From Arthrobacter sp. Hiyo4 (GTDB lineage: Bacteria; Actinomycetota; Actinomycetes; Actinomycetales; Micrococcaceae), in the NCBI GenBank assembly GCA_002370555.1, contig AP014718.1:992001-1056000 (forward strand): 64,000 bases of DNA, written 5' to 3'. The notes under the pieces are model-generated. The model had not been told where the DNA came from, ran no database searches, and worked only from the letters and a program-made list of their open reading frames with translations. The position numbers were made by a program, and so were the translations under genes. Each line of letters opens with the position of its first letter. Position 1 is the first letter of the stretch. This document shows, in pieces, positions 29,445-40,155 of this stretch.

Positions 29445-30791
29445 ATGATTTCACTTTCCCCGGCGGCACCCCGTCTTGCTAAGCTCACAGCGCTTAGTGT
29501 CGGCGTCGCCTTTCTGGTTACAGCCTGTGGTGGTACCTCCACCCCGAGCTCGACAGAAACCACTACCTCAGCAACTGGGATCTCCTGCCCCGCTCCCGGC
29601 GCGGCTCCCGGAAGCACAGCGAAGGCAGGCGCTGGAGGCGCTGTTCCGCCTGCAACCACCGTCACGGAAACGCCGCTCAAGCTGGGTTCCCTGCTCCCCA
29701 CCACCGGCTCCCTGGCCTTCCTCGGGCCGCCCGAAATCGCGGGTGTGAATCTTGGCATCAAGGAAGTCAATGACGCCGGGGGTGTCCTGGGCAAGCCTGT
29801 GGAAGTGATCCACCGTGACTCCGGCGACACTAAGACAGACATCGCCACGCAGTCCACCAGTGCGCTCCTCGGTCAGGGCGTCAGCGCCATCATCGGTGCC
29901 GCGTCGTCCGGTGTCTCCAAGACGGTCATCAACCAGATCACCGGTGCCGGTGTTATCCAGTTCTCGCCCGCCAATACCTCCCCGGATTTCACTGCCTGGG
30001 ATGACAAGGGCCTCTACTGGCGTACTGCGCCTTCAGATGTGCTGCAGGGTAAGGTCCTGGGCAACTACATGGCCACCTGTGGTGCACAGACTGTGGGCAT
30101 GATCGTACTCAACGACGCCTACGGAACCGGCCTTGCCAGCAACGTCAAGTCCTCCTTCGAAGCAGCTGGTGGCAAAGTGGTTGCGGAAGAGCTGTTCAAC
30201 GAGGGCGACTCCCAGTTCAGCAGCCAGGTGGACAAGGTCATAGCGGCCAAGCCTGACGCGATTGCCCTGATCACCTTTGACCAGGCCAAGAGCATCGTGC
30301 CGCTGATGACGGGCAAGGGTGTCAAGCCCACCCAGATGTTCCTCGTGGACGGCAATACCTCCGACTACAGCAAGGACTTCCAGGCCGGGACCCTGAAGGG
30401 CGCCCAGGGAACCATCCCTGGCACGTTCGCCAAGGAGGCGTTCAAGCAGAAACTGCTCGCCATTGATCCGGCACTGAAGGACTACAGCTACGCAGGTGAA
30501 TCCTACGATGCTGTGAACCTGATCGCCCTTGCCACTGAAGCCGCTAAGAGCACCAGTGGCGTTGAGATTGCCAAGCAGCTCAAGGCAGTCTCGGAGTCGG
30601 GTGAGAAGTGCACCGACTTCGCCTCCTGCGTCACGCTGCTCCGCAACGGCAAGGACATTGATTACGACGGCCAGTCAGGTCCGGTGACGTTCTCTGACGC
30701 CGGCGACCCGACGGAAGCCTACATCGGCATCTACGAGTACCAGGACGACAACAAGTACGTGCCGTCCAAGGAAGAATTCGGCAAGCTGTAA
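29445..30791 (+). CDS. livK: Branched-chain amino acid ABC transporter substrate-binding lipoprotein
   Basis: Intact 448-residue periplasmic-binding-type lipoprotein (type I fold, Peripla_BP_6). The signal peptide ends in lipobox LVTACGG, followed by a Ser/Thr linker. The mature domain has LKLGSLLPTTGSLAFLGPPE, GVNLGIKEVNDAGGV, VIGAASSGVSKTV and QFSPANTSPDF, typical of LivJ/LivK/AmiC-like proteins. An AGGAGA site eight bases upstream supports ATG 29445. It faces livHMGF, which lies on the opposite strand beyond two convergent terminators. Confidence 0.9.
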   Translation: MISLSPAAPRLAKLTALSVGVAFLVTACGGTSTPSSTETTTSATGISCPAPGAAPGSTAKAGAGGAVPPATTVTETPLKLGSLLPTTGSLAFLGPPEIAGVNLGIKEVNDAGGVLGKPVEVIHRDSGDTKTDIATQSTSALLGQGVSAIIGAASSGVSKTVINQITGAGVIQFSPANTSPDFTAWDDKGLYWRTAPSDVLQGKVLGNYMATCGAQTVGMIVLNDAYGTGLASNVKSSFEAAGGKVVAEELFNEGDSQFSSQVDKVIAAKPDAIALITFDQAKSIVPLMTGKGVKPTQMFLVDGNTSDYSKDFQAGTLKGAQGTIPGTFAKEAFKQKLLAIDPALKDYSYAGESYDAVNLIALATEAAKSTSGVEIAKQLKAVSESGEKCTDFASCVTLLRNGKDIDYDGQSGPVTFSDAGDPTEAYIGIYEYQDDNKYVPSKEEFGKL

Positions 30792-30808
30792 AGCCGCTTC
30801 CTGCACAA

Positions 30809-30847
30809 AGAACCCCGCCCGGATTGCACCGGGCGGGGTTCTTTTTT
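30809..30847 (+). terminator. Rho-independent terminator after livK
   Basis: A perfect 14-bp stem (AGAACCCCGCCCGG, 30809-30822, with 30829-30842), a six-base loop, then a run of six T. Confidence 0.96.
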
Positions 30848-30890
30848 GTGTGCGCGAGGGGTGGGGCAAACGCTGAGGGCGACGGAGGCA

Positions 30891-30946
30891 GGCGCTTGTG
30901 CAAGCGCCGTTGTTGCGGTGGGCCCACGGCGGCAGGGATCCCTGCC
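30891..30946. repeat. Three consecutive palindromes between livK and livF
   Basis: GGCGCTTGTGCAAGCGCC (30891-30908), GTGGGCCCAC (30918-30927) and GGCAGGGATCCCTGCC (30931-30946) follow one another in a 255-base convergent gap. No ORF or promoter is credible here. The role is unknown; the gap may be an old extragenic repeat. Confidence 0.5.
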
Positions 30947-31048
30947 CGAGCTTGCGAGGGTAGGGGGCCGCCGGGAGGTACGAGCGCAGGCGCCGAGCAA
31001 GTGGCTGCCGGAGGGGCCCGGACGGCACCGGGGAACCGCGCCAAGCAC

Positions 31049-31086
31049 GCAGAAGGGCCGCCACCGGACGGTGACGGCCCTTCTGC
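31049..31086 (-). terminator. Hairpin after livF
   Basis: GCAGAAGGGCCG (31049-31060) pairs with CGGCCCTTCTGC (31075-31086), with an inner CACC/GGTG stem. It lies 16 bases downstream of the livF stop on the minus strand. There is no good T-tract, so termination there is likely but not certain. Confidence 0.7.
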
Positions 31087-31102
31087 AGCTCCTGCTAGAG
31101 GC

Positions 31103-31871
31103 TTAGACCTCGTCGGCCAGCGTACCGAGATACAGCTGGATGACCTTGGGGTCCTTCATGAGTTCCCGTCCGGTTCCCGTGTAGGCGTCCCTTCCTTGGT
31201 CCAGCACGTAGGCGCGGTCGCAGATCTGGAGGCAACGGCGGGCATTCTGTTCCACCATGATCACCGAAACCCCCGCCCGGTTGATCTCGTGCACCCGCAA
31301 GAAGGTTTCGTCCTGCTTGACAGGGGAGAGGCCTGCGGAGGGCTCATCAAGGAGCAGGACGGCGGGCTCCATCATCAGCGCGCGTCCCATGGCCACCATC
31401 TGGCGTTCGCCGCCGGAGAGCGACCCAGCCCGCTGGGCCGGCGCTTGCCGAGCTCGGGAAACAGGCTGGTAACAAAATCAAACCGCTCGGCGAAGTCCTT
31501 GGGCGCTGGAACATGCCCATCTGCATGTTCTCTTCGATGGTCAAGGCGGCGAACACATTGTTGTTCTGCGGGACGAATCCCACGCCTTTGGTCACCAACT
31601 TGTTGGCCTTCAATCCGGTGATGTCCTGGCCACGAACCACAACGGTGCCCGAATGGACTTTCACCAGACCGAACATGGCCTTGAGAAGCGTCGATTTGCC
31701 GGCGCCGTTAGGACCAATAATGCCTATCAGTTCACCCTTGCGGGCTTCGATGCTGCAGCCGTTCAGGATGTTCACGCCCGGAAGGTAGCCAGCGACGAGG
31801 TCCGTCACCTTAACTACGGAGTCCTGGGAGCCGGCAGTGCTTGCCGCCGGAGCCGCGCTTGTGGTACTCAT
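31103..31871 (-). CDS. livF: Branched-chain amino acid ABC transporter ATP-binding protein LivF (two frameshifts)
   Basis: Walker A GPNGAGKST, Q-loop VPQNNNVFAALT, signature LSGGERQMVAMGRAL and Walker B LLLDEPSAGLSP of the LivF group. One base is missing at plus-strand GGG 31501-31503 and one at about 31438. Restoring both gives 256 residues, with MFQRPKDFAERF and KRRAQRAGSLSGGE across the joins. The start overlaps the livG stop by four bases. It is the last gene of livHMGF. Confidence 0.92.
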
Positions 31872-32890
31872 TCGCTGTCCTTCCTCTTATGGCGGGCCTC
31901 GTCTGATTCGGCGGCGACGATATCGATGGCAATAATGCCCGCGTTCTCAGTACCGACAATCGATTCCTCGTCTGCCACCAGCTCGGCTGCAAGTTCCTTG
32001 ATGCCCTCAGCGTCGCCAAGGTCCACGTCGTGATGGGCTCCCAGATAGGCATCGATGACTGCCGGATTCTTCATGACTTCGCCAGGAGGTCCCTCGGCAA
32101 CGATCCTTCCTTCCGCCATCACCACCACCCAATCGGCGATATGGCGCACCATGTTCATGTCGTGCTCTACGAAAAGCACGGTCATGCCTTCAGCCTTGAG
32201 GTTCTTGATGTGGTCCAGGAGGGACTGGGTCAGCGCCGGGTTCACGCCTGCCATGGGCTCGTCCAGCATGACCAGCTTGGGCCTGACCATCAGCGAACGT
32301 GCCATTTCAAGGAGCTTCCGCTGGCCTCCGGAAAGCGAGGCAGCGTAGTCGTCCTTCTTGGCGTCCAGCTTGAACTTCTCAAGCAGGACGTTCGCCTGGG
32401 CAGTGATCTCCTTTTCCCGGCCGCCCCAGAGACCCTTGAACAGGGCCTTGGAGAGGCGCTCACCGGGCTGTTCCGAGCCGCCGAGCCGCATGTTCTCCAT
32501 GACGGTGAGCTTTCCCATGACCTTGGTCAGCTGGAAGGTCCTCACCATCCCCATTCGTGCCACTTTGTAGGGTGAAACCCCGGCAAGGCTGTTGCCTTCG
32601 AACTCCCATTTGCCGGAGTTGGGCATATCGAATCCGGTCAGCAAATTGAAGAGGGTAGTTTTGCCGGCACCGTTCGGGCCGATCAGCGCTGTGATCTTGT
32701 GCCGCGGAATCTCCAGGTATTCGACGTCGACGGCGTTGATGCCGCCGAAGCTGCGGGTGACGTTTTCCGCCACTACGATCGGATCGCGCTTCTTGCAGCC
32801 GGGAGCAGTGTCCCCGGCGGCAATCGGACGCGTGTCCGTCATGTAGTCAATTTCCCCCGACGGACGGGGTTCTTCGCTATGCGTGCTCAT
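31868..32890 (-). CDS. livG: Branched-chain amino acid ABC transporter ATP-binding protein LivG
   Basis: Intact, 340 residues. Walker A GPNGAGKTT, LivG-type QLTKVMGKLTVMENM, signature LSGGQRKLLEMAR and Walker B VMLDEPMAGVNP. Two extensions are longer than usual: about 35 residues before the ABC domain and an acidic tail of about 60 after LGAHHDVDLGDAEG. The start overlaps the livM stop by four bases. It pairs with LivF to power the LivHM channel. Confidence 0.93.
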   Translation of the reverse strand: MSTHSEEPRPSGEIDYMTDTRPIAAGDTAPGCKKRDPIVVAENVTRSFGGINAVDVEYLEIPRHKITALIGPNGAGKTTLFNLLTGFDMPNSGKWEFEGNSLAGVSPYKVARMGMVRTFQLTKVMGKLTVMENMRLGGSEQPGERLSKALFKGLWGGREKEITAQANVLLEKFKLDAKKDDYAASLSGGQRKLLEMARSLMVRPKLVMLDEPMAGVNPALTQSLLDHIKNLKAEGMTVLFVEHDMNMVRHIADWVVVMAEGRIVAEGPPGEVMKNPAVIDAYLGAHHDVDLGDAEGIKELAAELVADEESIVGTENAGIIAIDIVAAESDEARHKRKDSE

Positions 32891-33855
32891 GCGAACGCCA
32901 GCTCCTTCTTGTTACCGAAGACGCCCTGGGGCCTGAAGATCATCAGCAGCATCAGTGCGACACCTACAAGGATGTAACGCAGCTGGCCGGCCTGGACAGT
33001 GTTTAGCCAGGTGACGGCACCGGATTCGATCAGGCCGTACAGGATGCCTTGTGTGAGGGACAGCACTACCCAGAAGATCATCGCGCCGACGACTGGTCCC
33101 AGCACCGTGCCGAGTCCGCCGAGCAGCAGGCACGTGTAGAGGAAGAACGTCAGTTCGGTGCCGTAGTTGGCCGGTTGGACCGCGCCGCGGGGGAGCGTAA
33201 AGATCATGCCTGCCAGGGCGCCGAGCACGCCACCGATGATGAGGGCCTGCATCTTGTAGGCATAAACGTTCTTACCGAGGGACCGGACCGCGTTTTCGTC
33301 CTCGCGGATGCCCTTGAGCACGCGGCCCCACGGGCTCCTCATCAGCAACCACACCAGGGTGCAGCAGATGACTACGAGGCCCCAGCCGACGATACGGATG
33401 AAGAAGTCCCGGTTATTCATGCCTATGTACGAACCCGCCGGGAACGGGTTCATGGCGTAGAACCCGCCTTCGAAGGCGGCCAGGCCGTTGGCAGAACCGG
33501 TCACGGCGGTCAGCTGGTTGGTCGTGACAATATAGCGGACGATTTCTGCGGCAGCGATCGTGACGATAGCCAGGTAGTCCGCGCGCAGGCGCAGGGTCGG
33601 TATGCCCAGGAGCATCGCGAAGATGGCCGAGCAGATCACGGCGATGACGAGACCCACAAAGAAGGGCACGCCAAAGGTGAGCGTCGAGATGGCGAAGCCG
33701 TAGGCGCCCACCGCCATAAAGCCGGCCTGGCCAAAGTTCAGTAGGCCGGAGTAGCCGAAGTGGACTGCCAGTCCGAGTGCCGCAAGGGCGTAGGCCGCGG
33801 TGGTCGGGCTGAAGAGTTCGCCGGCAGCGCTGGAGAAAATGAATCCGAAATCCAT
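32887..33855 (-). CDS. livM: Branched-chain amino acid ABC transporter permease LivM
   Basis: Intact 322-residue membrane protein with about nine hydrophobic segments and the LivM signatures YSGLLNFGQAGFMAVGAYG and LRADYLAIVTIAAAEIVR. The GLGTVLGPVVGA loop near the C-terminus is typical of BPD_transp_2 permeases. It lies ten bases after livH and overlaps livG. Confidence 0.93.
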   Translation of the reverse strand: MDFGFIFSSAAGELFSPTTAAYALAALGLAVHFGYSGLLNFGQAGFMAVGAYGFAISTLTFGVPFFVGLVIAVICSAIFAMLLGIPTLRLRADYLAIVTIAAAEIVRYIVTTNQLTAVTGSANGLAAFEGGFYAMNPFPAGSYIGMNNRDFFIRIVGWGLVVICCTLVWLLMRSPWGRVLKGIREDENAVRSLGKNVYAYKMQALIIGGVLGALAGMIFTLPRGAVQPANYGTELTFFLYTCLLLGGLGTVLGPVVGAMIFWVVLSLTQGILYGLIESGAVTWLNTVQAGQLRYILVGVALMLLMIFRPQGVFGNKKELAFA

Positions 33856-33864
33856 GGCTGTCTC

Positions 33865-35205
33865 CTAACCCACGCGCTCGCGACGGCCCAGGATGCCCTG
33901 GGGCCGGAACAAGAGGACAACAATCATGATGAACAGTGCTCCCACATACTTGAGGTCGGCAGCGAGGCCGAAAACGGTGGTCAGCTCTACGAAGATGCCG
34001 ACGATGATGGACCCGATGAGGGCGCCGAATACGGTGCCGAGGCCGCCCAGAGTCACGCCTGCGAAGATGAGCAGTAGTATCTGCGAACCCATGTCGAAGG
34101 TCACGCCCGGCCGGTAGTAGGCCCATAGGATTCCGCCGAGGGAGGCGAGCATGCCGCCTGTGACCCAGACGATCCGGATGACCGAGTCGACGTCGATGCC
34201 GGAGGCGGCCGCCAACGCTGGGTTGTCGGCCACCGCGCGGGTGGCCTTGCCCAGCCGGGTCTTGAGCAGGATGATGCCGATCAGCGCAATCACAACCGCG
34301 CTTATGATGAGCGACCAGAGGTTATTGGGAGAGATGGAGACCGGACCCAGTTGGATCTCGGCGCTCTGGGCATAGGGCAGTTGCTGCGTGGCGCCGCCAA
34401 AGTAGAACTGGATGACGTACCGGACGGCGAGGGCGAGTCCAATACTGACGATCATCATGGGCACCAGGCCCGTTCCGCGGCGGCGAAGTGGCTTCCAGAG
34501 TCCGGCATCCTGGACATAGCCGAAGAGGCCACCCCCGAGGAGCGAAAGGATCAAGGCAAGCCAGAAGGGGAGGCCTATGGCGTTAAAAGCGAAGACCAGT
34601 ACAGCGCCGAGGGTGACCATTTCCCCATGGGCGAAGTTAGTCAGCCCCGTGGTTCCGAAGATCAGGGAAAGTCCTACGGAGGCCAGGGCCAGCAGGAGAC
34701 CAAAGCTCAGCCCGGCAACGAGCCGGTTGAGGAGATTCTGGCCGAAGTCCTGCTGTTGCACCACGATGCCCTCACCGAAGGCGAAAATCACCGAGAGGTT
34801 GGAGGTCTGGCTGAACGTGACATTGCGGGGGTTTTCTTGGCCTTCGGCCAGCTTGATGCCCTCTGGCAGGGTCGATTCGTCCAGCTCGATCTCGTAGGTG
34901 CCCTGGACAGGGACGCCGATGCTCCAGGACCCGTTGGCCGCGGATTTGGCGGTCCCTTCGAAGTCCCCGCTCCTGGCGGTTATGGTCACATTCGGGATGG
35001 GGGCGCGTGCGTCATCCCGAAGGAAGCCGCTGATGTTGTTCTGGAAGGTCGTAATCGACGGGGATGGTGTCGGAGACGGCGAAGTGGCCTGTGATGCCGG
35101 GGCGACGACGAGCAGTATCGCCACGACAGAGGCAAAGATGGCCCCTATCACTTTCAGCAATCCGCCCGGCCGTCTGTGCGGCGAGCCTTTGGGTGTACTT
35201 CTCAA
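33865..35205 (-). CDS. livH: LivH permease with N-terminal extracytoplasmic carboxypeptidase-regulatory-like domain
   Basis: Intact 446-residue protein. The start is TTG 35205, chosen because GGAGGA (35214-35219) is eight bases upstream and a signal-like helix (VIGAIFASVVAILLVVAPAS) follows. Residues 50-125 (ISGFLRDDARAPIPNVTITA ... GTAKSAANGSWSIGVPVQGTYEIEL) look like a beta-sandwich of the carboxypeptidase-regulatory or CNA-B kind. From about 140 on it is a standard LivH permease (GLSLIFGTTGLTNFAHGEMV, GLGTVFGALIGS). The fusion would place an Ig-like domain outside the membrane, perhaps docking the LivK lipoprotein (inference). Confidence 0.87.
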   Translation of the reverse strand: MRSTPKGSPHRRPGGLLKVIGAIFASVVAILLVVAPASQATSPSPTPSPSITTFQNNISGFLRDDARAPIPNVTITARSGDFEGTAKSAANGSWSIGVPVQGTYEIELDESTLPEGIKLAEGQENPRNVTFSQTSNLSVIFAFGEGIVVQQQDFGQNLLNRLVAGLSFGLLLALASVGLSLIFGTTGLTNFAHGEMVTLGAVLVFAFNAIGLPFWLALILSLLGGGLFGYVQDAGLWKPLRRRGTGLVPMMIVSIGLALAVRYVIQFYFGGATQQLPYAQSAEIQLGPVSISPNNLWSLIISAVVIALIGIILLKTRLGKATRAVADNPALAAASGIDVDSVIRIVWVTGGMLASLGGILWAYYRPGVTFDMGSQILLLIFAGVTLGGLGTVFGALIGSIIVGIFVELTTVFGLAADLKYVGALFIMIVVLLFRPQGILGRRERVG

Positions 35206-35621
35206 AATGAAAATCCTCCACTTGGGGGGTGGCCAGGGGTGCGCCATTGCAACCACTGCATACGTCACGGGACGGATGGTGATGCTCTCGTGCAGGTTGG
35301 GGACCTGGTTGTGATATCCGTCACCGTGTGTGGCCAATGTTACAGCTCGTCAGGGCCAAATCTTAGACTGCGGGGAAGCGCTCCGGTAGCGATCGCATAA
35401 CAACTGCGCCGCAGCCACGGCGCAGTGGCAAAGTGTTCGCAAAGAAACTTCTGTTGATCAGCGGTATTCCATGGGGTGGCGACGCCTGCGCTCGTCCACT
35501 CGGATGCATCACGGTTGCGTCTCGGCGCCATGGACGGGGAACTTATTGGGCGCGGGCGCGTAGATATTGGTAGCGTGGTTTGTAAGTCACGACTCAACCC
35601 TTTACTTGGAGGACACCAGCA
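35206..35621. other. Divergent intergenic region livH / BI-1 gene
   Basis: A gap of 416 bases between a minus-strand and a plus-strand gene, so it must hold both promoters. I see the livH ribosome-binding site (35214-35219), a perfect 8-bp hairpin ACTGCGCC/GGCGCAGT (35403-35426) and CTTGGAGG just before 35622. I see no convincing -35/-10 pair, ORF or RNA gene. Confidence 0.6.
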
Positions 35622-36506
35622 ATGGCACTTGGCGGAAACCCGATCTTCAACGGAAAGAATTTCCGTGGAGCAACGCAGGCACCGCGTGTCCCGCAGGCAC
35701 CCTACGGACAGGCACAGTACGGCCAGCGGGCTCCCGGCCAGGTCTTGGATCCCCAGAACGGCTGGGGCCAGCAGCAGAACATGACCGATGAGCAGTTGCG
35801 CCAGATGTACAACCAGCCGGCCGCAGGTCCCGCGGACACCGGCCGGATGACGTACGACGACGTCATCGTCAAGACGGCTGCCTGCCTTGGAGTCCTGCTG
35901 GCCGGTGCCGCGGTGACCCTGTTCGTCAGCATGGGGCTGGCCAGCATCCTGATGATCGTCGGTGCGCTGGGCGGCTTCGTCCTGGCACTGGTCAACACGT
36001 TCAAGAAGCAGCCTTCGCCGGCCCTGATCCTGGCCTATGCCGGGCTCGAAGGCTTGTTCCTCGGCGGCCTCACCCGCGTGCTTGACCTGATGTATCCGGG
36101 AGTCGGCCTGCAGGCCGTTATCGGCACGCTGTCCGTGTTCACCGTGACGCTGCTCCTGTTCAAGAGCGGCAAGGTGCGCGCCTCTCCCAAGGCCATGAAG
36201 TTCTTCATGATCGCACTGGTGGGTTATGGCCTGTTCTCCGTGGTCAACCTGGTCATGATGATGACGGGTATGACGACAGAACCCTTCGGTCTGCGCAGCG
36301 GCATCATTGGTGTTGTCATCGGCATTCTGGCCATTGGCCTGGCCGCGTTCTCCCTGGTCATGGACTTCACCAGCATCGAAGCCGGCGTGCAGAGCGGTGC
36401 GCCGCAGCGCTTCTCCTGGACCGCAGCCTTCGGCCTGACGGTCACCCTGGTCTGGCTGTACGTGGAGATCATCCGCGTCCTGGCCATCCTCCGCGGCGAG
36501 GACTGA
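35622..36506 (+). CDS. Bax inhibitor-1/YccA family membrane protein
   Basis: Intact 294 residues. The N-terminal 80 are Gln/Pro/Gly-rich and cytoplasmic; seven hydrophobic helices follow (AACLGVLLAGAAVTLFV to LVWLYVEIIRVLAIL). The family features ALILAYAGLEGLFLGGLTR and the C-terminal Asp/Glu neighbourhood are present. The group acts in calcium leak or membrane-protein quality control in studied homologues; its role here is unknown. A bidirectional-looking terminator follows. Confidence 0.9.
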   Translation: MALGGNPIFNGKNFRGATQAPRVPQAPYGQAQYGQRAPGQVLDPQNGWGQQQNMTDEQLRQMYNQPAAGPADTGRMTYDDVIVKTAACLGVLLAGAAVTLFVSMGLASILMIVGALGGFVLALVNTFKKQPSPALILAYAGLEGLFLGGLTRVLDLMYPGVGLQAVIGTLSVFTVTLLLFKSGKVRASPKAMKFFMIALVGYGLFSVVNLVMMMTGMTTEPFGLRSGIIGVVIGILAIGLAAFSLVMDFTSIEAGVQSGAPQRFSWTAAFGLTVTLVWLYVEIIRVLAILRGED

Positions 36507-36546
36507 CAACAGAACCGGGCATCCGCCGTCGCAATCTCAACGCAAG

Positions 36547-36591
36547 AAGAGGGCCCACCGATGCATTTCGCATTAGGTGGGCCCTCTTTTT
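36547..36591 (+). terminator. Terminator between the BI-1 gene and galK
   Basis: AGAGGGCCCACC (36548-36559) pairs with GGTGGGCCCTCT (36576-36587); T follows on the plus strand and A precedes it, so it can serve both convergent genes. Confidence 0.93.
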
Positions 36592-36604
36592 GCGGGTACC
36601 CGCG

Positions 36605-37835
<1,231 letters not shown>

Positions 37836-37839
<4 letters not shown>

Positions 37840-39007
37840 GTGTGTACTCCTTCAGGCAGGGCCCCCAGAGCAGCAGAGGCGGTTGCTGCATGGACGGGGC
37901 TGGACTCCGGAACCACCACGGCCCGGAGCCGTTCCGCCACGCTCTCCGGGGTGGTGTCATTGATAAACGCGCCCATGGCGGCTTCGGAGCCGGCCAGGAA
38001 CTTGAGTTTGTCCGCTGCCCGGCGGGGCGACGTCAGCTGGAGGTGCAGGTAGCTGGCGGGCGCAGGAGGTCGTCAAGAGGGGCTTGGTGCCAGGCGGAAA
38101 TGTAGGGTGTTGGCGTCGGATACAGGGCATCGAGCCGTTTGAGCAGGTCAAGGTAGACGTGGGCCAGTTCATCCTTTTCCTCACCGCTCAAGGCGGCCAG
38201 ATCGGGTACCTGCCGGTGCGGCACCAGGTGGATTTCCAGCGGCCAGCGGGCAGCGAACGGCACGTAGGCGCTGAAATTCTCGCCCTCCATCACCATTCGG
38301 CTCCCGTCCTCGCGTTCCGCCCGCAGCAGCGAGCCCGTGAGCGTCTGCCGCCCGTCGGACCCATCATAGAACTTGCGTGCGGCCGCTCCGATGACCCCGG
38401 CCCGGGGAGTGACGTAGGGGTACGCATAGATCTGGCCGTGCGGGTGGTGGAGGGTGACGCCGATATCGGCCCCGCGGTTTTCGAACGGGAACACCTGCCT
38501 GATCCCCGGCAGTTTGCTGAGGACATCGGTGCGGTGCGCCCACGCTTCAACAACGGTCCGGGCACGCGCCTCACCGAGGCCACTGAACGATCCCGTGTGC
38601 TCGGGCGTGAACGCCACTACTTCGCAGCGTCCGTACGCGGATCCGGTGGTGCCCCAAGCCGGAGTGGACGGCACTGGGCCCACGGCCGGGCCCAGCGACG
38701 GGAAGCGGTTTTCAAACACCACAACGTCGTAGTCGGGTGCTGGGATCTCGGAGGGGTTGTTCGGCGTAGTGGGGCAGATGGGGCACTGGTCGGCAGGCGG
38801 GAGGTGCGTGCGGGACTGCCGGTGCGCCGCGACGGCCACCCATTCGTCGGTGAGGGCATCGAAGCGTACTTCGCCAGGCTCGCCGCGCTCGGGCAGGGGC
38901 CGGTGATCGGTGGTGGTGGCCGCGGTGCGGGGCTTGGCAGTGGCGGCGTCGTCGAAATAAATCAGCTCCCGGCCATCGGCGAGCGTCGTGGTGGTGATAC
39001 CTGTCAT
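37836..39007 (-). CDS. galT: Galactose-1-phosphate uridylyltransferase (frameshift)
   Basis: Transfers UMP between UDP-glucose and galactose-1-phosphate. The active-site HPHGQ (LHHPHGQIYAYPY), the zinc-site cysteines in DQCPICPT and the PFAARWPLEIHLVPHR segment are present. One C is lost (plus GGG 38058-38060); restoring it continues through SYLHLQLTSPRRAADKLKF to TGA overlapping galK, for 390 residues. The first 40 residues are a variable extension. galE is not in the window. Confidence 0.94.
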
Positions 39008-39070
39008 GGCGGGGTCCTTTGCGTGCTGGTGCCGGAGGTGCCGGGCGTCCGTTGCCTCGATTATCCCATA

Positions 39071-39107
39071 TTTCGCTCAAAAAAGAATAGTTTCACACAA
39101 AAGAGAA
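39071..39107. promoter_or_regulatory. Candidate operator of the divergent gal region: two direct repeats
   Basis: TTTCGCTCAAAAAAGAA (39071-39087) and TTTCACACAAAAGAGAA (39091-39107) are direct repeats with a 20-base period, an A-rich island in GC-rich DNA between galT and galM. The spacing of about two helical turns and the TTTTGTGTGAAA-like reverse complement recall DeoR-family operators (inference). No regulator gene is adjacent. Confidence 0.55.
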
Positions 39108-39156
39108 CATTTGCGGTGATGGCAGGCTGTCCTTGCCCCCTGTTACCGTGGTGCTC

Positions 39157-40115
39157 ATGACTTCGAGTGCAACCCCGGACGCGAGCATTCCCGCCGGATT
39201 CCAGACCTACGCCACCGGCCGGCAGTACGAACTCCGCAGGGGTGACGCGTTCGCCGTTGTGACTGAGCTGGCGGCCGGCCTGCGGCTCTACAGCCGCGCC
39301 GGTGTCCAGCTCACCGAGACCTATGGGGACGCCGAGATTTCCCCCGGCGCCGCCGGGATCACCCTTGCCCCCTGGGCAAACAGGGTGGAGGACGGGCTCT
39401 GGTACCTGGACGGTAAAAAGCAACAACTGGACATCACGGAAGTTTCCCGGAACAACGCCAGTCATGGACTGCTCCGCAACTCCGCCTATAGCCTGGTTGA
39501 TGAATCGCAATATTCGGTGACGCTCGAGGCGACGGTGTTTCCGCAGCATGGCTACCCCTTCCTGGTGCGCCACCGGGTCCAGTACCTTCTCGCTGAGGAC
39601 CTTGGCCTGGAAGTCCGCCAGACGCTGATCAACGATTCCAACGAGCCAGCGCCGTTCGTCCTGGGCGCCCACCCATACCTACGGCTTGGCGACACGGACG
39701 TGGACCAGCTCACACTGACCGTCGCCGCCGGCACCCGCCTCGTGGCGGACCAGCGCCTGATCCCGCGGAGCTCGGAGCCCGTCAGTGGGGACAGTGACTT
39801 CCGCAACGGCCAACGAGTGGGGGCCTTGAGATCGATGTAGCCCTCACTGACCTGACGTTCGACGGCGGTGCGGCCCGTCATGTGCTCAGCGCACCTGACG
39901 GCCGCAGTGTCACGTTGTGGCAGAACGAATCCTGCGGCTACGTCCACATCTTTGTGACAACTGAGCTGCCCGGCAGGCCCAGGGCGGTTGCCATCGAACC
40001 CATGACCGGTCCGGCCAATGCCTTCAACTCGGGTCACGGGCTGCGGTGGCTTTCGGCCGGGGAAACGTTCACGATGGCCTGGGGTATCGATGCTGTCCTG
40101 GGCGGGGCCGGGTAG
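39157..40115 (+). CDS. Aldose 1-epimerase family protein (frameshift)
   Basis: GalM-like mutarotase interconverting the anomers of galactose or glucose. It has GITLAPWANRVEDGLW, NNASHGLLRN, the catalytic-type FVLGAHPYLRLG and WQNESCGYVHIFV near the conserved Glu (VAIEPMTGPANAFNSG). One G is missing at 39819-39823; corrected length is 319 residues. Divergent from galTK across a shared region with direct repeats, so it likely belongs to the same regulon. Confidence 0.88.
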
Positions 40116-40155
40116 CCGTTTCGCATAAGGGGCGGTGCTGAGGAAGTATTAGGCT

